From NCBI GenBank assembly GCA_031378845.1, contig JANNES010000026.1, forward strand, positions 143,027 to 207,026: a DNA stretch of 64,000 bases. The letters are read 5' to 3'. Each line of letters starts with the position of its first letter. Positions within the stretch are counted from its first letter, which is position 1. Below the pieces are notes generated by a model. It was given only the letters and a program-made list of their open reading frames with translations. It did no database searches and had not been told where the DNA came from. Positions 46,600-55,622 of the stretch are shown in pieces. Source of the stretch: JAJNPS01 sp031378845 (GTDB lineage Bacteria > Pseudomonadota > Alphaproteobacteria > Rhodobacterales > Rhodobacteraceae). Made by a program: the position numbers and the translations under genes.

Positions 46600-47790
46600 A
46601 TGACGACCGAGGCGCGGAACGGCCATTGGGCTATGTCGGCCATGTTCATGGTCAACGGGTTCATCATCGGTGCCTGGGCGCCGCAGATCCCGTTGCTGCT
46701 GCCGCGACATAACATCACCGAGACGACGCTGGGGCTCTTGATCCTGGTGCTGGGCGTGGGTGCGGTCGGCTCGATGCTGTTTGCGGGCCGCCTGATCGCG
46801 CGCTTTGGCTCGCGCAGTGTGGTCCGGGTGTTTGGCGTTATGGCGGCCCCCGCCCTGCCTGCCATCGTGCTGTCGACCAACCTGTGGGAGCTGGCTCTGG
46901 CGATGATGGTCTTTGGGGCCGTGGTGGGCTGCATGGACGTGGCGATGAACGCCAACGCGGTGGAGATGGAGCACCGGCTGGGCCGCGCCATCATGTCGGC
47001 AAGCCATGGGTTCTGGAGCCTTGGCGGATTTGTCGGCGGCATTCTGGGCAGTCAGGTCATCGCGCGCCTTGGCGCCGAGACGCAGGCGCTGGGCGTGGCC
47101 CTGATCGCGATGGTGGTGGTGCTGGTCGCGATGCGGTGGCTGATCTCGGAACCGGTCCTGCCGGTTCAGCGCGATGCGAAGGGGCGCAAGGCGCCGTTGT
47201 TGCCGCGCGATGCCGCAGTCTGGGTGCTGGGCCTGATGGCACTGTTCTCGATGGTGCCAGAGGGGGCGGTGCTGGACTGGGCGGCGATCTATCTGTCCAA
47301 GGAACTGGGCTCGGATCTGACCACATCGGGCTATGCCTTCGGGTTCTTTGCGGGCGCGATGGCGATCATGCGGTTTCTGGGCGACCGGGTCCGCAACCGG
47401 TTCGGCGCGGTGCATACCTTGCGGATGTCCGGCCTTATTGCCGCCGCCGGGATGCTAGGTTCCGCCATCGCGCCGAACGACTGGACGGCAATCGTCTGTT
47501 TCTCGGTGACCGGCCTTGGTGTGGCCAATATGATCCCGATCCTCTTTTCCGCCGCTGGCAATCATGCAGGCCTTGGGCCGGGGGCCGGGATCGCGGCGGT
47601 CACGATGTGCGGCTATTCGGGCATCCTTGTCGCGCCATCCTCGATCGGCTTTGTCGCCGAACATATCGGGTTCCGCTGGACCTATGGCGCGCTGGCGGGC
47701 TTGCTGGTGGTGGTGGCGCTGCTGGCAGACCGGACGGCGGCGGCGGATGTTCAGCGCGGCCCTCAGGCAGCCAGCAGTCCCGCCACCTGA
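46600..47790 (+). CDS. MFS transporter
   Basis: A 396-residue inner-membrane carrier with about 12 hydrophobic segments, for example AMFMVNGFIIGAWAPQIPLL and LGLLILVLGVGAVGSMLFAG. The cytoplasmic loop GRLIARFGSRSVVR matches the MFS A-motif region between helices 2 and 3. MSASHGFWSLGGFVGG and a second-half repeat follow. The start at 46600 follows GGGAACCC. Its 3' end overlaps the convergent cysteine hydrolase gene by 28 nt. The substrate is unknown. Confidence 0.88.
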   Translation: MTTEARNGHWAMSAMFMVNGFIIGAWAPQIPLLLPRHNITETTLGLLILVLGVGAVGSMLFAGRLIARFGSRSVVRVFGVMAAPALPAIVLSTNLWELALAMMVFGAVVGCMDVAMNANAVEMEHRLGRAIMSASHGFWSLGGFVGGILGSQVIARLGAETQALGVALIAMVVVLVAMRWLISEPVLPVQRDAKGRKAPLLPRDAAVWVLGLMALFSMVPEGAVLDWAAIYLSKELGSDLTTSGYAFGFFAGAMAIMRFLGDRVRNRFGAVHTLRMSGLIAAAGMLGSAIAPNDWTAIVCFSVTGLGVANMIPILFSAAGNHAGLGPGAGIAAVTMCGYSGILVAPSSIGFVAEHIGFRWTYGALAGLLVVVALLADRTAAADVQRGPQAASSPAT

Positions 47791-48320
47791 TCCGTGCTCA
47801 CCAGCTGGGCAAAGTCCGCGCCAAGCAGCGACAGCGTCACGCGCAGGACCGTCTCGGCATCGATCCGCCCGCCATCATGGGCGGGAATATCGAACCCGAT
47901 CAGCGCATCCCCCGGCAAGATCACCTGAAAGCCGAGATCCGAGGCCGCACGGGTGGTCGAGGTCACGCAATATGCTGCAATCGCCCCCGCCAGCACGATG
48001 CGGTCGATGCCACCCTTGCGCAGATAGCCGTCAAGCCCGGTGCCCGCAAAGCCCGACGATCCCGATTTCCAGAACACCGGCTCACCTGGCGCGGGGATGG
48101 CGCAAGGCATCGCGGCAGCTTCGGACTGGCCCCGGCGAAAGGGCGAGGCCGGGCTCGGGTCATCGTGATGCACATGGATCACCGGCAAGGCGCGGTCCCG
48201 GAAAAGGGCAATGAGGTCCGCGACATGCGCCTCGGCATCGGGGTTGGCGCGGGGCCGACCAGACGCCGTGCGGGTTGCCATGCCCATCTGCATGTCGATG
48301 ATCAGCAACCCGGTCGCCAT
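47763..48320 (-). CDS. Isochorismatase-like cysteine hydrolase
   Basis: A 185-residue protein. The catalytic triad of the family is present: Asp in GLLIIDMQMG, Lys in PVFWKSGSSGFAGTGL, and Cys in GAIAAYCVTSTTRAA, which also carries the cis-peptide region. Members hydrolyse amides or vinyl ethers such as nicotinamide or isochorismate. It begins 3 nt after the DUF1993 gene and is probably co-transcribed with it. The 3' end overlaps the MFS gene. Confidence 0.9.
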   Translation of the reverse strand: MATGLLIIDMQMGMATRTASGRPRANPDAEAHVADLIALFRDRALPVIHVHHDDPSPASPFRRGQSEAAAMPCAIPAPGEPVFWKSGSSGFAGTGLDGYLRKGGIDRIVLAGAIAAYCVTSTTRAASDLGFQVILPGDALIGFDIPAHDGGRIDAETVLRVTLSLLGADFAQLVSTDQVAGLLAA

Positions 48321-48323
48321 CGT

Positions 48324-48815
48324 CTACGCCCCCATGTAATCGCGCTTGCCGATCTTGACCCCGTTATGGCGCAAGATGTTGTAGACAGTGGTGGCGTGAA
48401 AGTGGAACTGCGGCACCGAATACATGGTCAGATAGTTCAGGCCCGGCATCGTCACGTCATTGCCGCGCATCTTGATGGTGATGTCGCGGGTTGCGGCGCC
48501 CTCAAAGTCAGCGGGCGGAAAGCCTGCCATGTAATCGCGCGTGCTCTGGATGCGGGCTTGCAGGCCGTCAAAGGTGGTTTCGGTGTCGGGAAAGCTCTTG
48601 GGTTCGGCCCCTGCCAAACGGGCGGCTGCACGCGCGGCAAAGTCGCAAGCCAGCTGCACTTGTCGGGTCAGGGGAAACATGTCGGGGAAAAGCCTGAAGG
48701 CCAGCAGCGCGTCGGGTTGGATGTTGTCGGCGACGCAATGGGCCTCGGCCTTGGCGAGGATCGCTGACATTGCGGCGAGGGTGCGGTCCATCGGGGGAAT
48801 GATCTGGGCGTACAT
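48324..48815 (-). CDS. DUF1993 domain protein
   Basis: A 163-residue protein matching the DUF1993 family throughout. It opens MYAQIIPPMDRTLAAMSAIL, then LAFRLFPDMFPLTRQVQLAC and AADNVK-like CDFAARAAARLAG. The end reads MYSVPQFHFHATTVYNILRH and NGVKIGKRDYMG. The family has a DinB-like four-helix shape with conserved His residues (HFHAT here) but no known reaction. It is the first gene of a two-gene unit with the cysteine hydrolase. Confidence 0.88.
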   Translation of the reverse strand: MYAQIIPPMDRTLAAMSAILAKAEAHCVADNIQPDALLAFRLFPDMFPLTRQVQLACDFAARAAARLAGAEPKSFPDTETTFDGLQARIQSTRDYMAGFPPADFEGAATRDITIKMRGNDVTMPGLNYLTMYSVPQFHFHATTVYNILRHNGVKIGKRDYMGA

Positions 48816-48968
48816 GAAAGTTCCTTTGCATTGGTTACATCCTTGATCAACAAGGCGGCAGGAACAGTCAATCTGTGCCAGGGCCCATCGCCGCCTATGA
48901 AAGCGACCAAATGCAAGTTAACATCGGATCCTCGCAGGCCACGTCGCAACGCATTTGAGGAAAGCACC

Positions 48969-49817
48969 ATGTCAGATGCAAATGCCGCTCAGGCAGACTA
49001 TTGGGCCTCGGCTGCCGGGTATCAGTGGATCTTGCGCGAGACGCTGATGGATGCGCTGCTGTCGCAAGTGCTGGCCCGCGTTTTGGATCACGCGTCGCTG
49101 CAAGAAGGCGAGTCCGTGCTCGACATCGGCTGTGGCACCGGGGCCAGCAGCTTGGCGCTGGCAGGCCAAGTCGGACCCGCAGGCAAGGTCACGGGCATCG
49201 ATATCGCAGCGCAATTGCTGGATCGCGCCCGCATCCGCGCCGCAGAGGCGGGCCTGTCCAATACCCATTTCGTGTTGGCAGATGCCCAGACGCATGCCTT
49301 TGCCCCGGCATCGGTCGATGTCATGATCTCGCGTTTCGGGGTGATGTTCTTTGACGATCCGGTCGCAGCGTTCGCCAACATGGGCCGCGCGCTCAAGCCC
49401 GAGGGTCGGCTGGTATTTGCGGCCTGGGCCCCGGCGCGGCAGGTGCCATGGTTCAGCATCCCGGTTGCCGCCGCTGTGGCGCGGCTGGGCAAACCCGCCG
49501 CGACGGACCCGAATGCGCCCGGACCGATGGCCTTTCAGGACCCGGCCCGCGTGACGACGATGATGGAACAGGCCGGGCTGCGGAATATGCGACGCCTGAC
49601 CGAGACTGTCGAGCTGACACCCGCGGGCCCGCTGGCCGAAGTGGTGGCCCTTGCCGCGCGCATCGGCCCGGCCGCCCGGATCATGGCAGAATTTTCCGTG
49701 ACCGAGGCCGATGCCGCAGCGATCGAGGCAGAGGTCGGCGCGGGTCTTGCGGCCTTTGTGACCGATCAAGGCATGCGCATTCCGGCGGGCATTCACTTTT
49801 ATTGCGCAGAAACCTGA
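48969..49817 (+). CDS. Class I SAM-dependent methyltransferase
   Basis: A 282-residue cytoplasmic methyltransferase. The SAM-binding motif I is SVLDIGCGTGASSLAL; the acidic residue ending strand 2 is in VTGIDIAAQLLDRAR; motif II region is THFVLADAQTHAF; and MISRFGVMFFDDP is typical of the UbiE/Methyltransf_11 group. GAGGAAAG precedes the start. The 3' end overlaps the broken decarboxylase gene by 19 nt. The acceptor is unknown. Confidence 0.88.
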   Translation: MSDANAAQADYWASAAGYQWILRETLMDALLSQVLARVLDHASLQEGESVLDIGCGTGASSLALAGQVGPAGKVTGIDIAAQLLDRARIRAAEAGLSNTHFVLADAQTHAFAPASVDVMISRFGVMFFDDPVAAFANMGRALKPEGRLVFAAWAPARQVPWFSIPVAAAVARLGKPAATDPNAPGPMAFQDPARVTTMMEQAGLRNMRRLTETVELTPAGPLAEVVALAARIGPAARIMAEFSVTEADAAAIEAEVGAGLAAFVTDQGMRIPAGIHFYCAET

Positions 49818-51265
49818 GACTGCAGGTTTTCACCCCAGCGCAGCACTTCGCTGATCAAGACATCGAGGTCGGCGCGACGGGTGCGGTGGCTGTTGATGGC
49901 CGCGCGCAAGGAATGCCGCCCCCGCAGCGTCGTGTCGGTCGGCACCGCAACGCCGCTTTCCTGAATGCGCAGCATGATTTCGGTGTTCAGCGCTTTTAGT
50001 TCCGCCTCGGTTCCGCCGCGCCCGACATATCGAAAGCACACGATGTTGATCACAACTGGCGCCATCAGTTCCAGTCGCGGGTCAGCCCGGACCAGATCGG
50101 TCAGATAGACCCCCATGTCGATATGCTGGTCGATCAGTGCGCCGAACTAGTCGACGCCCTGTTCTTTCAGCGACATCCACAGTTTCAGCGCCTTGAAGCC
50201 GCGCGACAGCTCAAACCCGTAATCGGCAAGGAACTCACCCGCTGCGAGCCCGCGTTCCTGCTGCTGCAGGTAGTCACCGTGCAGGTTGAAGGTCTCGAAA
50301 TGCCGCTTGCCGTCCCGCACCAGAACGCAGCCGCATTCGAACGGGGTTTGCAGCCATTTATGCGGATCAAGTGCCAGCGAATCCGCAAGTTAGATCCCCG
50401 CGACCATGCCTTGGTGACGCGGTGCAATGCGGATCAGGGCGCCGATGCAGCCATCAACGTGAAGCCAGATGCCCTCGCATTTGCACAGTGCGGCGATGGC
50501 GGCCAGATCGTCGATCGACCCGGTATTGGTCGTGCCCGCCGTGGCAATGACACAAGCCGGACGAAAGCCTGCGGCGCGGTCCTCGGCGATCATCGCCTTC
50601 AATGCGGCGACGTCCAGGCGAAAATCGGCATCCGAAGCCACGATGCGCACGGCGCGGCTGCCAAGACCAAAGGTTTCAACGGATTTCTGGTGCGCCGAAT
50701 GCACCTGATCGGAGGCATAAAACCGCAAGGGCTGCGGCAGGTTGGTCACCCCTTCGGCGCGGACATCGACGCCCGCCATGGTGTTGCGCGCTACCGTCAG
50801 CGCGACCATGTTGGCCATCGAGCCACCGCTTGTCAGCGTGCCGCCGGCGGTTTCGGGAAAGCCCATCAGAGCCTTTAGCCAGCCTGTCACCTGCCGGTCG
50901 GTGGCCGCCGCCACGGTATCGCCGCAGCCAAGGTTCGATCCGTCGATGGCGGCCATGAAATCGGCCAGCGCCCCGCTGAAATTGCTGGCCCCCATGTACC
51001 AGCCGAAAAAGCGCGGATGGATATTGCCCATCGGATAGGCCAAGACGTAGGTGCGCATCTCGTCATACAGATCGGCCAGCGGCGTCGGCTGCTGCGGCGC
51101 CGGGGTCACAAAGCTGTCGCGCACCTGCGGCGTCATCGGCTGCCAGACGCTGCGGTCGCGCAAGCTTGCAAGATGGGAAATCGCGTCATCGACCATGCGC
51201 TGTGCGACGGCACGCGTGGCGGTCCAGTCCTCGGGGTCAAGGGAAGTCTCTGGCCGATTGTGCAT
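49799..51265 (-). pseudogene. PLP-dependent aromatic-amino-acid-type decarboxylase with two in-frame stops
   Basis: The whole 489-codon frame is open apart from TAA at 50392-50390 and TAG at 50149-50147; no frameshift is needed. It encodes a group II decarboxylase: MGNIHPRFFGWYMGASNFSG, TSGGSMANMVALTVARN, VIATAGTTNTGSIDDLAAIA, WLHVDGCIGALI and the PLP-lysine block DSLALDPHKWLQTPFECG. The TAA lies just before that lysine block, so the first fragment alone cannot bind PLP correctly. Family members decarboxylate tyrosine, tryptophan, DOPA or similar. The sequence otherwise looks fresh, which suggests recent loss. Confidence 0.85.
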
Positions 51266-51402
51266 CTGGTGCTAAGTCACCGTCCGTGCACTTTGGCATC
51301 TGGACGCTGCGCCAAGAGCCCCGGTCGCGTCAATCTCTATCGCGGCGCGGGCAGGGGGGGTGTCGCCTTGCATTCCGCGCCCTTGCGCGTCATCTGTGCG
51401 GC

Positions 51403-51960
51403 ATGACCGATATCTCCCTTGCCAGCCGCAGCGCTCTGCCCGCCGAGTTCCAGCTGATCCTTGCGGATTATCCCCGTGAGGGTTGGCGCCGTCACAGCGG
51501 TTTCAACGGACTTGCCGCGTTCTGGCTGGACCGTCATCTGGGGTTTCGCGAGGTGATGGGGCTGCTCCGCGCGGATACCGAAAGCCTGATCGACGCGAGG
51601 ATCGCGCCCGATGCGTATGGCGCGCGCCTGTCCCGGATGGGGTCGAACCTGTTGCAAGGGTTGATCGGGCATCATCAGGTCGAGGACGCGACCTATTTCC
51701 CCGAACTCGCCCGGCTGGAACCGCGGATTGCGCGCGGGTTTCAGATGCTGGACACCGACCACCACGCGCTGCACGACCTGATCGACCGTTTTGCCCAAGG
51801 TGCCAATGCGGTGCTGGCGGCACGGGCGGATGCCGCACAGCGCACGGCGGTGGCACGGTTTCAGAGCGACCTCAGGGATTTCGAGCGGCTCTTGTCGCGG
51901 CATCTGACGGATGAGGAAGACCTTGTCGTGCCGGTCGTGCTGAAGCACCGAGTGGGGTGA
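51403..51960 (+). CDS. Hemerythrin-domain protein
   Basis: A 185-residue four-helix protein. Likely diiron ligands are the His in WRRHSGFNGL, HH and E in LIGHHQVEDATYF, HH...H in DTDHHALHDLID and H/E in LSRHLTDEEDLVVP. These spacings fit the HHE cation-binding family, which senses or carries O2, NO or iron in the cytoplasm. The start at 51403 gives MTDISLASRSALP. A dispersed hairpin repeat starts right after its stop. Confidence 0.85.
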   Translation: MTDISLASRSALPAEFQLILADYPREGWRRHSGFNGLAAFWLDRHLGFREVMGLLRADTESLIDARIAPDAYGARLSRMGSNLLQGLIGHHQVEDATYFPELARLEPRIARGFQMLDTDHHALHDLIDRFAQGANAVLAARADAAQRTAVARFQSDLRDFERLLSRHLTDEEDLVVPVVLKHRVG

Positions 51961-51965
51961 GCCGG

Positions 51966-52030
51966 ACCAGAAAACGGTCCAGTGGACCGTTTTCCCGGCG
52001 AACGCCCGAGCACGCTTGCGAGGGCCGGGG
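51966..52030. repeat. Dispersed hairpin repeat, family A copy 1
   Basis: GAAAACGGTCCA (51970-51981) and TGGACCGTTTTC (51983-51994) form a perfect 12-bp palindrome around one base. GCGAACGCCCGAGCACGC follows. The same hairpin-plus-tail design recurs at 58812-58868 and, reversed, at 63735-63801. Confidence 0.8.
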
Positions 52031-52041
52031 GGTGTCCGACG

Positions 52042-52452
52042 CTATTCCGGCAGTTCCACCAATTCGATCAGATTGCCCCATGGGTCGGCGACGAAAGCCA
52101 CGCTATACCCCAGTTCCGGCACCTCGAACGGCCCTTGGTACACTTTTACCCCCCGCTCACGCAGCGCTGCGAGTGCGCGCTCGTGACTTGGAACCGAGAA
52201 TGCAAAATGGTGATAGCGGCAAGGTCCCAGGGTCGCCCAGAAGTCGGCAGGCAAGGGGGCTCCGTCGTCCGTCGCGTTGCCGCCGATGATTTCGATCAAG
52301 GATCCGTTGTCGCCAGGTGCTGCCAAATAGGCGAGCTCAATACCATTTGGCCCTGACCATTCCTTGACGACCCGAAAATCGAACACTTTGACATACCAGT
52401 CTACAGCCGACTGGCGGTCAGGCACCCGAAGGCAAGGATGACTGGATTTCAT
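52042..52452 (-). CDS. VOC-family (glyoxalase-like) protein
   Basis: About 136 residues from MKSSHPCLRVPD at 52452. Two beta-alpha-beta-beta-beta modules are visible. Candidate metal ligands are His in SSHPCLRV, Glu in GSLIEIIGG, His in CRYHHFAFSVP and Glu in WGNLIELVELPE, the usual four of lactoylglutathione-lyase-like enzymes. The substrate is not determined; it could be methylglyoxal-glutathione or another vicinal-oxygen compound. A longer in-frame N-terminus (start 52503) lacks family similarity. Confidence 0.87.
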   Translation of the reverse strand: MKSSHPCLRVPDRQSAVDWYVKVFDFRVVKEWSGPNGIELAYLAAPGDNGSLIEIIGGNATDDGAPLPADFWATLGPCRYHHFAFSVPSHERALAALRERGVKVYQGPFEVPELGYSVAFVADPWGNLIELVELPE

Positions 52453-52647
52453 TGCTGCAAAAGGGGATGTGGCGTTCGTTGCTGGGAAAGAGAATGGCAA
52501 CACGACAATGCTCCTGTGTCTGGAATTTTCGTTCCGTACTCTAGCACAGTTTAGACCGCGAGCGGGTCTTCAGGGCGTAAATTCGCCATCTCTCAGGCAC
52601 CAAGGCGAAGCGAACCTGTTAAAAATGCTGAATATTTTCTATCCGGC

Positions 52648-53574
52648 CTAAACCCCCAGGCACCACCGCATCACCGCCTTTTGCGCGTGCAACCGGTTTT
52701 CAGCCTCGTCAAAGATCACCGAATGCGGGCCGTCCATGACCGCGCTGGTCGCCTCGTCGTTGCGATGCGCGGGCAGGCAATGCATGAAAAGGGCATCCGG
52801 CTTGGCCCGCGCCATCAGCGTCTCGTTCACCTGATAGGGGCGCAACTGGTTGTGGCGGCGTTCCTTGGCGCTTTCGGGGTCATGCATGCTGACCCAGGTG
52901 TCGGTGACGACAAGGTCGGCGCCCTGAACCGCCAGCGCAGGGTCGCGCTCGATTTCGGCGCGCACACCCCTTTCGCGGGCAAAGGCCAGCGCCTCGGCGG
53001 GGGGATCAAGCGTTTGCGGGCCGGTGAACACCACATCAAAGCCGAACTGGCCCGCGGCATGGATCAGACTGACACAGGTGTTGTTGCCGTCGCCGGACCA
53101 CACGACGCGGCGCCCGGCGATCGGGCCGCGATGTTCTTCATAGGTCATCACATCAGCCATGATCTGGCAGGGATGGCTGCTGTTGGTCAGCCCGTTGATT
53201 ACGGGGACCGTCGCGTGTTCCGCCATTTCGTGCAAGACCGCCTCTTCAAAGGTGCGGATCATGATCAGATCGACAAAGCGCGACAGCACGCGGGCGGTAT
53301 CGGCAATGGTCTCGCCATGGCCAAGTTGCATCTCGCTGCCCGACAGGATCATGGTCTGACCCCCCATCTGGCGCACGCCCACATCAAAGCTGACGCGCGT
53401 GCGGGTGGAGGGTTTTTCGAAGATCAGCGCCACCATCTGGCCCGCCAGCGGCTGGGCGTCGTCGGGCGTGCCCTTGGGGCGGCCGTGGCGCGCGGTCTTC
53501 ATCGCGTGGGCGGAATTCATCATCGCCCGCAGGTCGGCGGCTGTGGTCGTGTGGATGTCGAGGAAATGGTTCAT
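52648..53574 (-). CDS. argF: Ornithine carbamoyltransferase
   Basis: A 308-residue enzyme that makes citrulline from ornithine and carbamoyl phosphate in arginine synthesis. The start at 53574 gives MNHFLDIHTTTAADLRAMM. The carbamoyl-phosphate site is EKPSTRTRVSFDVG, the HPCQ block is NSSHPCQIMADVMTYEE, and the ornithine site is FMHCLPAHR near the C-terminus with DTWVSMHD before it. It lies 78 nt downstream of argD on the same strand, which is a common argD-argF pairing. Confidence 0.96.
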   Translation of the reverse strand: MNHFLDIHTTTAADLRAMMNSAHAMKTARHGRPKGTPDDAQPLAGQMVALIFEKPSTRTRVSFDVGVRQMGGQTMILSGSEMQLGHGETIADTARVLSRFVDLIMIRTFEEAVLHEMAEHATVPVINGLTNSSHPCQIMADVMTYEEHRGPIAGRRVVWSGDGNNTCVSLIHAAGQFGFDVVFTGPQTLDPPAEALAFARERGVRAEIERDPALAVQGADLVVTDTWVSMHDPESAKERRHNQLRPYQVNETLMARAKPDALFMHCLPAHRNDEATSAVMDGPHSVIFDEAENRLHAQKAVMRWCLGV

Positions 53575-53652
53575 CTTGTGACTCGATTGTGGCAGACGCC
53601 GGGGGTTTTCCACCCCCGGGCCCCCGAGGATATTTTTAATCAGGTGAATGGG

Positions 53653-54822
53653 TTAAGCGACAATACCGGAGGCTGCACGGTCCAGTCGCGCCAGCGCCTC
53701 GGCGATATCGGCATCAAGGATGTTCAGCGCAGGCAAAAGGCGGATCACATTGTCGGCAGCGGTGACCACCAAGAGGTTCTGCCGGTAGGCCGCTTTTTGC
53801 ACATCGGTGTTGGCGGCACAGCATTTGAGGCCCAGGATCAGGCCCTGGCCGCGCACGCACTCGAAGATGTCGGGGTGGCGCGCGACGAGGCTTTCAAGGC
53901 CTTGGCGGAACATCGCGCCCTTGCGGTTCACCTCTGCCAGAAAGGCGTCGTCGGAGATGATTTCGGTCACTTTCGCACCGACAGCGCAGCCGAGCGGGTT
54001 GCCGCCATAGGTCGAGCCATGCGTGCCTGCCGTCATGCCAAAGGCGGCGTTTTCGGTGGCGAGCACCGCGCCCAGCGGGAAACCCCCGCCGATGCCCTTG
54101 GCCACCATCATGATGTCAGGGGTAATGCCGGACCATTCATGTGCAAACAGGCGGCCCGTGCGGCCCATGCCGCACTGCACCTCGTCGAAGATCAGCAGCG
54201 CGCCGGTGGCATCGCAAAGGTCGCGCAGGCCTTTCAGGCACTTGTCGGGCACGACGCGGATGCCGCCTTCACCCTGGATGGGTTCGATCATCACGGCGGC
54301 GGTCTTGTCGGTGATCGCGGCCCGCACCGCGTCGTGATCGGCCCAGTCCAGATGGGTGAAACCGGGCATCAGGGGGCCAAATCCCTTGACCATCTTTTCG
54401 GAGCCTGCCGCTGCGATGGCGCCCGTGGAACGGCCGTGGAACGCGCCTTCAAAGGTGATGATCTGGGTGCGGGGGTCACCCTTTTCGGTCCAGTACTTGC
54501 GCGTCATCTTGATCGCGAGTTCTGCCGTCTCGGTACCGGAATTGGTGAAAAAGACGGTATCGGCAAAGGTCAGGTCCACCAGCATTGCCGCCAGCCGCTC
54601 CTGCTCGGGGATGCGGTAGACGTTGGAGACATGCCAAAGCTTGGCCGCCTGTTCGGTCAGGGTGGTGACCAGTTCGGGATGCGCATGGCCGAGCGCGCTG
54701 ACCGCGATGCCAGCGCCAAGGTCCAGATGGCGGCTGCCATCCTCGGCCTCAAGCCACGATCCCTCGCCCCGCACAAAGGCCAGCGGGGCACGATTATAGG
54801 TCGGCAGAACAGCAGAAATCAT
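53653..54822 (-). CDS. argD: Acetylornithine aminotransferase
   Basis: A 389-residue class III PLP aminotransferase acting before ArgF. The start at 54822 gives MISAVLPTYNRAPLAFVRGE; an ATG 6 nt earlier is also possible, and AAAAGGA lies upstream of both. Blocks are FFTNSGTETAELAIKMTRKY, FEGAFHGRSTGAIAAAGSEK, IFDEVQCGMGRTGRLFAHE and the PLP lysine in MMVAKGIGGGFPLGAVL. A form acting on succinyl-diaminopimelate cannot be excluded, but the neighbour argF supports arginine synthesis. Confidence 0.95.
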   Translation of the reverse strand: MISAVLPTYNRAPLAFVRGEGSWLEAEDGSRHLDLGAGIAVSALGHAHPELVTTLTEQAAKLWHVSNVYRIPEQERLAAMLVDLTFADTVFFTNSGTETAELAIKMTRKYWTEKGDPRTQIITFEGAFHGRSTGAIAAAGSEKMVKGFGPLMPGFTHLDWADHDAVRAAITDKTAAVMIEPIQGEGGIRVVPDKCLKGLRDLCDATGALLIFDEVQCGMGRTGRLFAHEWSGITPDIMMVAKGIGGGFPLGAVLATENAAFGMTAGTHGSTYGGNPLGCAVGAKVTEIISDDAFLAEVNRKGAMFRQGLESLVARHPDIFECVRGQGLILGLKCCAANTDVQKAAYRQNLLVVTAADNVIRLLPALNILDADIAEALARLDRAASGIVA

Positions 54823-55067
54823 GTGCATGGGTCCTTTTGACGGCAGGCAAGGCCAAACGGCGGGAGAAAACTGTGACGTTGACCCCGGTCGGAACCGGGG
54901 CAGCATCAGACGCGTCGGCGTCGGCAGGACAAGGGCTTGCACAGAAGGATCATCATGTCTCAGGTGCATAATGCATTCAAGGCGCAAAGAAAAGTCCTTG
55001 TGATCGGCGGTCTGCCTGAGGCGTGCTCGTGGTCGCGCGCGATTGTTCAGCTTGCCCCGTGAATCGC
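54823..55067. other. Gap between argD and rpmB promoter
   Basis: This region has no recognisable gene. A small perfect hairpin, CCCCGGT (54883-54889) and ACCGGGG (54894-54900), lies in the presumed argD leader. Together with the rpmB leader the whole gap is about 360 nt. Confidence 0.4.
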
Positions 55068-55166
55068 TTGACCTCTGGCGCGAATGGCCCTAAACGCAAG
55101 TTCGAATTCGGCAAGCTGCCCATAGGGTGGTGTGCTTTCATGTTGAAACGGGGCATTCGCGCCCCG
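55068..55166 (+). promoter_or_regulatory. rpmB promoter and leader hairpin
   Basis: TTGACC (55068-55073) and TAAACG (55091-55096) are 17 nt apart and fit a sigma-70-type promoter. In the leader, CGGGGC (55149-55154) pairs with GCCCCG (55161-55166). The rpmB ATG follows 20 nt later. Confidence 0.55.
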
Positions 55167-55185
55167 CCACCAGGGGATAAAGGCG

Positions 55186-55473
55186 ATGTCGCGCGTCTGC
55201 GAACTGTCGGGCAAGGGCCCGATGTCCGGCCACAAAGTGAGCCATGCCAATAACAAGTCCAAGCGCCGGTTCTTGCCGAACCTGAACGAGGTCACGCTGA
55301 TCTCGGACGTGCTGGGTCAGTCGTTCAAGCTGCGAATCTCGGCCGCTGCCCTGCGCACTGTCGATCATCGTGGAGGACTGGATGCGTTTCTGGCCAAGGC
55401 CAAGGATGACGAGTTGTCCATCGATGCCCGCCGCATCAAGAAAGACATCGCCAAGGCGCAGACCGCCGCTTGA
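55186..55473 (+). CDS. rpmB: 50S ribosomal protein L28
   Basis: A 95-residue basic protein matching L28 from end to end: MSRVCELSGKGPMSGHKVSH, NNKSKRRFLPNLNEVTLISD, FKLRISAAALRTVDHRGGLD and AFLAKAKDDELSIDARRIKK. It is a structural protein of the large ribosomal subunit. Alphaproteobacterial L28 has this longer C-terminal extension. It stands alone with its own promoter and a terminator hairpin, as is common. Confidence 0.98.
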   Translation: MSRVCELSGKGPMSGHKVSHANNKSKRRFLPNLNEVTLISDVLGQSFKLRISAAALRTVDHRGGLDAFLAKAKDDELSIDARRIKKDIAKAQTAA

Positions 55474-55495
55474 TCTGTCCATTGTCACGCATCTG

Positions 55496-55527
55496 AGGCC
55501 CTGTTCCGGATCGGAGCAGGGCCTTTT
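55496..55527 (+). terminator. Rho-independent terminator after rpmB
   Basis: AGGCCCTG (55496-55503) pairs with CAGGGCCT (55517-55524) and is followed by TTT. It lies 23 nt after the rpmB stop. Confidence 0.8.
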
Positions 55528-55622
55528 CGTTTGGCCGCCACGGGCGGGGCTTTTTGCCGTTGCGACACTTGCCCCCTTGTATCGCGCCCTGCCAGGCCTG
55601 AAATAGCAGCCAGAGCCATTTG

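Noticed and set aside
46884..48767. 627-codon plus-strand frame over the MFS, hydrolase and DUF1993 genes
   Set aside because: It spans three real genes in another frame and has no domain.
52681..54840. 719-codon plus-strand frame across argF and argD
   Set aside because: It is antisense to two well-supported arginine genes and runs through their intergenic gap.
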